64,000 bases of DNA, taken from assembly GCA_963752505.1 (NCBI GenBank), contig CAVVYM010000010.1:1-64000 (forward strand), given 5' to 3'. This stretch comes from JACJWR01 sp963752505. GTDB lineage: Bacteria; Actinomycetota; Actinomycetes; S36-B12; UBA10799. The notes beneath the pieces were generated by a model. That model was not told where the DNA came from, searched no databases, and saw only the letters and a list, made by a program, of their open reading frames with translations. The stretch's first letter is position 1; the number at the start of each line of letters is the position of its first letter. Both the position numbers and the translations under genes were made by a program. Below, piece by piece: positions 60,093 to 64,000 of the stretch.

Positions 60093-60566
60093 ATGAGCGC
60101 TGCAGAAGAGTCAGATCCAGGCGCCTCCATGCGCGCCGGTACCCGCGACCGCGACGCTACCGCCCAAACGCTTCAGAATGCCTACGCGGAGGGACGGTTG
60201 ACGTCCGAGGAGCACGACGAACGATTGTCGAAGTGCTACCAGGCAGTCACCCTGGCTGACCTCGCGGCGTTGACCGCCGACCTGCCAGCTACCGACGGCG
60301 CGGCGAAACCAGCTGCACCCGCGACGCCGGCACCACCGGCAGCGCCGGTGGAGCTGCTGTCACCGGCTACCGCCTGGTCGGGTAGCCGCTACGGAAAGAC
60401 CCTCATGGGGCTCTGGATCGGCTGGGCTGCCTTGTCGGTCTTCATGATCTTCATCTGGGCCTTCTCGGGTATGGGCTACTTCTGGCCCATCTGGGTGATC
60501 GTCCCCACCGCCTTCGGTGCGGTGATGACCACGATCGCGCGCAAGAACGACGGCAACAGCCGCTAG
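60093..60566 (+). CDS. DUF1707 and two-TM domain protein
   Basis: A 157-residue protein. The N-terminal DUF1707 domain (about 10-65) reads RAGTRDRDATAQTLQNAYAE, GRLTSEEHDERLSKCYQAVT and LADLAALTADLP, a SHOCT-like oligomerisation motif common in actinobacteria. An Ala/Pro linker follows, then two membrane segments (LMGLWIGWAALSVFMIFIWA and WPIWVIVPTAFGAVMTT). GAGGAG precedes the ATG. Function unknown. Confidence 0.87.
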   Translation: MSAAEESDPGASMRAGTRDRDATAQTLQNAYAEGRLTSEEHDERLSKCYQAVTLADLAALTADLPATDGAAKPAAPATPAPPAAPVELLSPATAWSGSRYGKTLMGLWIGWAALSVFMIFIWAFSGMGYFWPIWVIVPTAFGAVMTTIARKNDGNSR

Positions 60567-60636
60567 TTCGCTGCTGTCTGCCGAGGCGGTTGGATGCTGC
60601 CGGAATCGTCGCTGGGGACCGTGGTCGGCCCGATGC

Positions 60637-61662
60637 TCAGATGGCGGGGTGTGGCTCGCCGATTGCTTGGACGAGGGCCGTCTGGGCGGAGTTCCAGAGG
60701 TCGCTGACCTGCGGCGAGTCGGGGGCGAGCCGGTCGGCGGCGTGGTACATGCCCGGCACTTCGTGGAACACCACCGGTACCCCGGCTGCCCGCAACCGGG
60801 CGGCGTAGTCGAGGTCCTCACGGTAGAAGAGGTCGAGGTCGCCGACACCGATCCAGGTGGGCGGCAGTCCACTGAGATCTGTGCACCGGGCCGGTACCGA
60901 CCAGCGCGGCGGGTCACCGACACCCGGCTTGGCCGCCAAATAGCATTCCCAGCCGAATGTGTTCGAGGCGGCAGTCCACACGAGACTCCCGCGCCCCTCG
61001 TGGTCGGCCCGCGTCGTGGTGCGGTCGTCGAGCATCGGGTACACGAGGATGTGAGCTGCGAGGGTCGGGCCGCCGATGTCTCGGGCTCGTTGGGCCAGGG
61101 CGGCGGCCAGACCGCCACCGGCGCTGACGCCCAGCAGGGCAATTCGATCCACATCGATTCTCAGTGCAGCGGCCTCCGAATGCAGCCACTGCAGCGCCGC
61201 CAGGCCGTCGTCCAGGCCAGCTGGAAAGGGGTGCTCCGGGGCCAGTCGGTAGCGCGGAAGAGCGACGAGCACCCCCAGATCTCGCGCGACTCGGCTGGCA
61301 GCCGTCACGTCCATCTCCGGCTTGCCGATGATGAATCCGCCCCCATGCAGCCATAACACGGCACCTGTTGGTGAGCTGCGGTCGACTGGCTCCAGGACGA
61401 TGACATCCAGCGGTGCGCCGCCGTTGAGTCGAGGCACGCTGTGATGGCTGGCCACCACGGATTCGACCGGATCGCCGGCCCGGGTATCGAGCCGCCGAAT
61501 GACAGTCAGCGCCCGGCGCCCAGTCACGGCCAATGGCAGCCACAACGCCGGGTGGCGCAGTTCCGGTGCTACGGCGGCGATAGCCTCCTTGCGCTTGCGG
61601 ATGCCGAACACCGCCAACGCGGAGGTCGCCGCTCCGGCCGCGAGCAGCAGGATTTTGCGCAT
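60637..61662 (-). CDS. Alpha/beta-hydrolase esterase (HSL/LipH family)
   Basis: A 341-residue carboxylesterase of the hormone-sensitive-lipase family. A hydrophobic N-terminus (KILLLAAGAATSALAVFGI) may anchor or export it. Catalytic marks: oxyanion LWLHGGGFIIGKPEMD (about residue 103), YRLAPEHPFPAGLDDGLAAL, nucleophile LLGVSAGGGLAAALAQRA (about 180), aspartate in GVGDLDLFYRED and histidine in HEVPGMYHAADR. GGGAG precedes ATG 61662. Substrate unknown. Confidence 0.88.
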   Translation of the reverse strand: MRKILLLAAGAATSALAVFGIRKRKEAIAAVAPELRHPALWLPLAVTGRRALTVIRRLDTRAGDPVESVVASHHSVPRLNGGAPLDVIVLEPVDRSSPTGAVLWLHGGGFIIGKPEMDVTAASRVARDLGVLVALPRYRLAPEHPFPAGLDDGLAALQWLHSEAAALRIDVDRIALLGVSAGGGLAAALAQRARDIGGPTLAAHILVYPMLDDRTTTRADHEGRGSLVWTAASNTFGWECYLAAKPGVGDPPRWSVPARCTDLSGLPPTWIGVGDLDLFYREDLDYAARLRAAGVPVVFHEVPGMYHAADRLAPDSPQVSDLWNSAQTALVQAIGEPHPAI

Positions 61663-61768
61663 CTGGGTTTCTCCCTACGTCGGGTCTCAACGGTAGTGGG
61701 AGTCAACACCGCGTCGCATGCGCCGCGGTGGGGCGCACGTAGGGTGGAATCAGCGGGAGGTGTGGACC

Positions 61769-63007
61769 ATGGCGGATACCCGGAGACTCGGCGCCATCTC
61801 GATGGCGGCGGCGCTCGCATGGGCGGCGACTGGCTGCGGCGGCCAAGACGCTGGCGTCGACGGCCCTGCCCAGACGGGCGTCCCCGCGGTTACGGTGGCC
61901 GACCTCACCGATGACCTGGCACCCCGACTGGAGCAGGAATTCGGCTCAGCCCGGCTCCTGTGCGGCCTCACGGACATCTTCGGCGCCGGCCTGGCCGTTG
62001 GTCCGCTGCAGCAGGGGAACGCCCTTGGCTGCACCTACCTGAGCCCCATGGAGTCGTTCGAGTCGGGCGGCGCGGTCTGGGTCAACGTTCTTGTCATGAT
62101 GCTCGCCGACGACGCCTACGCCTATTCGGTCGTCAGCGGCGAGGCACCGGGCATCGAAGCACCGAACCTGCCCGCGGTTTCCGAGAGCACCCCCGAGTGG
62201 CTCTACCGCGATGGCTTGACGTGCGAGCAGTTGGCGGCGCCGCTGACCGCTGATGTGGCCCCCGGTCCCGACTTCGCACAGGCGGCCGGGACGTCGCCCA
62301 ACGATGGCAGCGGACTGTCGTATCCCGAGTTGGTTTACTACTGGTTCGATGCCGGACGGCCTGATGCCCTGGACCCTGCCGGAGACGGCCGGCCCTGTGC
62401 CGCGCAGTACCCCACAGCCGAGGTCGATGCCTTCTTCGATTCCGCCATCGGCATCACACCGTCGGGGTCGGTCGCTCGATGGGCTGAGCCGCCGGTCACC
62501 ACATTTGACATCCGGACAGCCCTCGCCGGTGCCGACGACCTGCCTGCCGGCGCCACCCAGGTGGATTGCTCGTTGGCCGGCCCGGTGGCCGACGGGACGG
62601 TATTCACCTGCGCCCCGCGACTCAACCGCGAGGCGGACACCAGGTTGGTCGCAGTGGTCGATACCGCCGGTGGCTACCTGCTGGGGCCGTCGCTGTCCGC
62701 GACGGTCAGAGCGCCGGAGCCATCGCCGTGGGTGTACGCCGCGGGCCTGACCTGCGAACAGATCCGTGCACCCCTCACCGAGGCCACCTTCAGTCCCACG
62801 GCTGGGGTCAGCCTGCAGCAGGCCGTCGCCGCCGAGCCCTACCTGGCCGACGAGGGGCTCAGCTACTTCAACGCGATCATTTATGCACTCACCAACGCCG
62901 ACACAAGGCAACTCTCTTTCGATTCGGAGGGCTGGCCGTGCACGGACGCCTACCCGTCTGAGGATGTGGCGGAGGTTCAAGGCCAGGTGCAGTACCCGGG
63001 CACGTGA
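61769..63007 (+). CDS. Lipoprotein with duplicated GLTCEQ domain and DUF4333-like segment
   Basis: A 412-residue lipoprotein; signal with lipobox ending TGC (SMAAALAWAATGCGG). An N-terminal module (about 38-150) has cysteines in RLLCGLTD and LGCTYL. Two copies of a module of about 80 residues follow: WLYRDGLTCEQLAAPLTADV through DGRPCAAQYPTAEVDAFF, and WVYAAGLTCEQIRAPLTEAT through EGWPCTDAYPSEDVAEV. Each carries two cysteines, likely a disulfide. Between them a segment with TQVDCSLAGPVADGTVFTCA resembles DUF4333. GGGAGG precedes ATG 61769. Function unknown; surface-exposed by inference. Confidence 0.75.
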   Translation: MADTRRLGAISMAAALAWAATGCGGQDAGVDGPAQTGVPAVTVADLTDDLAPRLEQEFGSARLLCGLTDIFGAGLAVGPLQQGNALGCTYLSPMESFESGGAVWVNVLVMMLADDAYAYSVVSGEAPGIEAPNLPAVSESTPEWLYRDGLTCEQLAAPLTADVAPGPDFAQAAGTSPNDGSGLSYPELVYYWFDAGRPDALDPAGDGRPCAAQYPTAEVDAFFDSAIGITPSGSVARWAEPPVTTFDIRTALAGADDLPAGATQVDCSLAGPVADGTVFTCAPRLNREADTRLVAVVDTAGGYLLGPSLSATVRAPEPSPWVYAAGLTCEQIRAPLTEATFSPTAGVSLQQAVAAEPYLADEGLSYFNAIIYALTNADTRQLSFDSEGWPCTDAYPSEDVAEVQGQVQYPGT

Positions 63008-63017
63008 GACCTGAGGG

Positions 63018-63377
63018 TCAGCTGACTTCGTGTTCCGTCTCGAACTGCTTGCGACGCCACGGCAGCATGCCGTCGATCTCCACATCGAGGGAGAAACTGA
63101 GCAGCGTGCGTACCAAAACCAGCAGCCCCAGGATCAGCACGTTCTCGAGGGTCGTCTCGATGCTGACGGTCTTGACGATGTCAGCCGCCACCAGCACCTC
63201 CAGCCCGAGCAGCAGCGCGCGGCCGAAGTTGCGCCGGATGCCGCTGTAGACGTTGGCCCCTGCGGCATGGTCGCGCACGGCTCGGTAGGCGGCCCACAGC
63301 GCGCCCACCACGAGAATGGCGACGCCGGTCACCTCGAACACTGACGCAATAGTCTCCATGGCGTTCGTGAAACTCAC
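63018..63377 (-). CDS. DUF1622 membrane protein
   Basis: A 119-residue integral membrane protein of the DUF1622 family with three hydrophobic segments (VFEVTGVAILVVGALWAAYR, GRALLLGLEVLVAADIVKTV, ENVLILGLLVLVRTLLSFSL) and the family phrase RRNFGRALLLGLEVLVAADI. GGGAGG is six bases before GTG 63377. It converges on the lipoprotein gene and follows dapD on the same strand by 32 bases. Function unknown. Confidence 0.85.
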   Translation of the reverse strand: MSFTNAMETIASVFEVTGVAILVVGALWAAYRAVRDHAAGANVYSGIRRNFGRALLLGLEVLVAADIVKTVSIETTLENVLILGLLVLVRTLLSFSLDVEIDGMLPWRRKQFETEHEVS

Positions 63378-63409
63378 AGCGGACCTCCCTCGGGGCCAGG
63401 GGCGGGCAC

Positions 63410-64000
63410 CTAGTCGTTGGCGTGCAGGCCGGCGTTGAGACCACCCCAGTGCCCAGTGCGCGCTACGGCTTCGAGCGCCCCTGACACTGAATTCCGGCGG
63501 AAGAGCAGATCGGGTTCACCGGAGAGTTCGCGGCCCTTGACCACCGAGCCGTCCGGGAGGGTGACTTTCGAACCGGCGGTGATGTAGCAACCGGCTTCCA
63601 CCACGGAGCGGTCGCCCAGACTGATGCCGATGCCCGCGTTGGCCCCAACCAGGCAACCTTCGCCGACTCGGATGACCTCGGTGCCCCCGCCGGACAGGGT
63701 GCCCATGATGCTGGCGCCGCCACCGATGTCTGAGCCGTCGCCCACCACCACGCCGGCCGAGATCCGTCCCTCCACCATCGACGCGCCCAAGGTGCCAGCG
63801 TTGAAGTTGCAGAAACCCTCATGCATGACGGTGGTGCCCTCGGCCAGATGCGCACCGAGGCGCACGCGGTCGGCATCGGCGATGCGGACCCCCGAGGGCA
63901 CGACGTAGTCGACCATTCGCGGGAACTTGTCCACGCCGAGCACCACCAGCACCGTGCCGTGGGCACGCGCGCGCATCTGCGCTGCCGGGAGTTCGCTGAT
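63410..64000 (-). CDS. dapD: 2,3,4,5-tetrahydropyridine-2,6-dicarboxylate N-succinyltransferase, 5' end outside window
   Basis: Adds succinyl to tetrahydrodipicolinate in the diaminopimelate pathway, two steps from DapC. The frame is open through base 64000, so the N-terminal third is missing. The visible 197 residues are the left-handed beta-helix with GVDKFPRMVDYVVPSGVRIA, GAHLAEGTTVMHEGFCNFNA, EGRISAGVVVGDGSDIGGGA, and the C-terminal ending SGALEAVARTGHWGGLNAGL typical of actinobacterial DapD. Confidence 0.93.
   Translation of the reverse strand: MSELPAAQMRARAHGTVLVVLGVDKFPRMVDYVVPSGVRIADADRVRLGAHLAEGTTVMHEGFCNFNAGTLGASMVEGRISAGVVVGDGSDIGGGASIMGTLSGGGTEVIRVGEGCLVGANAGIGISLGDRSVVEAGCYITAGSKVTLPDGSVVKGRELSGEPDLLFRRNSVSGALEAVARTGHWGGLNAGLHAND

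Overview
The window is a gene-dense, high-GC (about two thirds G+C) bacterial chromosome segment. It points to the Actinomycetota: a mycothiol-pathway deacetylase (MshB), LGFP-repeat and DUF1707/DUF501-type proteins, MPT83-like fasciclin and SigK/RskA-like genes, many GTG starts, and a gene order over 1-23 kb (rsmI, metG, tatD, rsmA, ispE, glmU, prs, rplY, pth, mfd, mazG, eno, ftsB, DUF501, ppx) that mirrors the Mycobacterium/Streptomyces housekeeping block. I cannot assign a genus. No prophage, complete insertion sequence, CRISPR array or rRNA operon is visible; two tRNA genes (Gln-UUG, Leu-UAA) are present.

Layout. 1-8.1 kb: translation, rRNA modification, isoprenoid and cell-wall precursor genes (rsmI partial, metG, tatD, rsmA, ispE, a secreted lipase, tRNA-Gln, glmU). 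8.2-23.0 kb: prs, rplY, pth, an inositol-phosphatase-family gene, mfd, a SurA-like lipoprotein, mazG, an ABC1 kinase, an MpaB-type oxygenase (reverse), eno, ftsB, a DUF501-Ppx fusion, an ACT-domain gene, def and tRNA-Leu (reverse). 23.3-30.6 kb is the most accessory part: a Bax-inhibitor-like membrane protein, a strong hairpin, a 31-bp-period inverted repeat cluster, a broken type IV pilin gene, an HxlR regulator with a SnoaL-like gene and two candidate operators, and a very large lipase-like surface protein with three C-terminal repeats and a broken 5' end. 30.6-42.6 kb: a DEAD-box helicase with a DbpA-type RNA-binding tail, a secreted DUF2202 ferritin-like protein divergent from an OmpR/histidine-kinase pair, DUF1269, NDH-2, a second DEAD-box helicase behind a long leader, and a translationally coupled pair of dynamin-like GTPases. 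42.6-47.4 kb (all reverse): fasciclin lipoprotein, SigK-like sigma factor, RskA-like anti-sigma factor, copper ATPase CopA and chaperone CopZ. 47.4-64 kb: a universal stress protein, a metallo-beta-lactamase-fold hydrolase, an S9 peptidase with an upstream 41-residue membrane protein, mshB, a flavin reductase, ferredoxin and dapC, gltA, a DJ-1/PfpI protein, an LGFP amidase, a NERD-helicase, DUF1707, an esterase, a duplicated-domain lipoprotein, DUF1622 and dapD (partial, reverse).

How the genes fit together. The first half is core metabolism and information processing. Several genes without a Shine-Dalgarno sequence have a TAGGNT-like -10 box 6-9 bases before the start codon, suggesting leaderless mRNAs; for metG, ispE and mfd that box contains the TAG stop codon of the gene before. 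In the second half, envelope functions (amidase, lipoproteins, lipases, fasciclin protein, dynamin-like GTPases), redox and metal handling (CopA/CopZ, DUF2202 protein, MshB, 7Fe ferredoxin, NDH-2) and diaminopimelate synthesis (dapC, dapD) dominate.

Caution. Three places (rsmA N-terminus, pilin gene, large lipase gene) show clean single-base reading-frame breaks inside otherwise coherent proteins. They may be real lesions or assembly errors.
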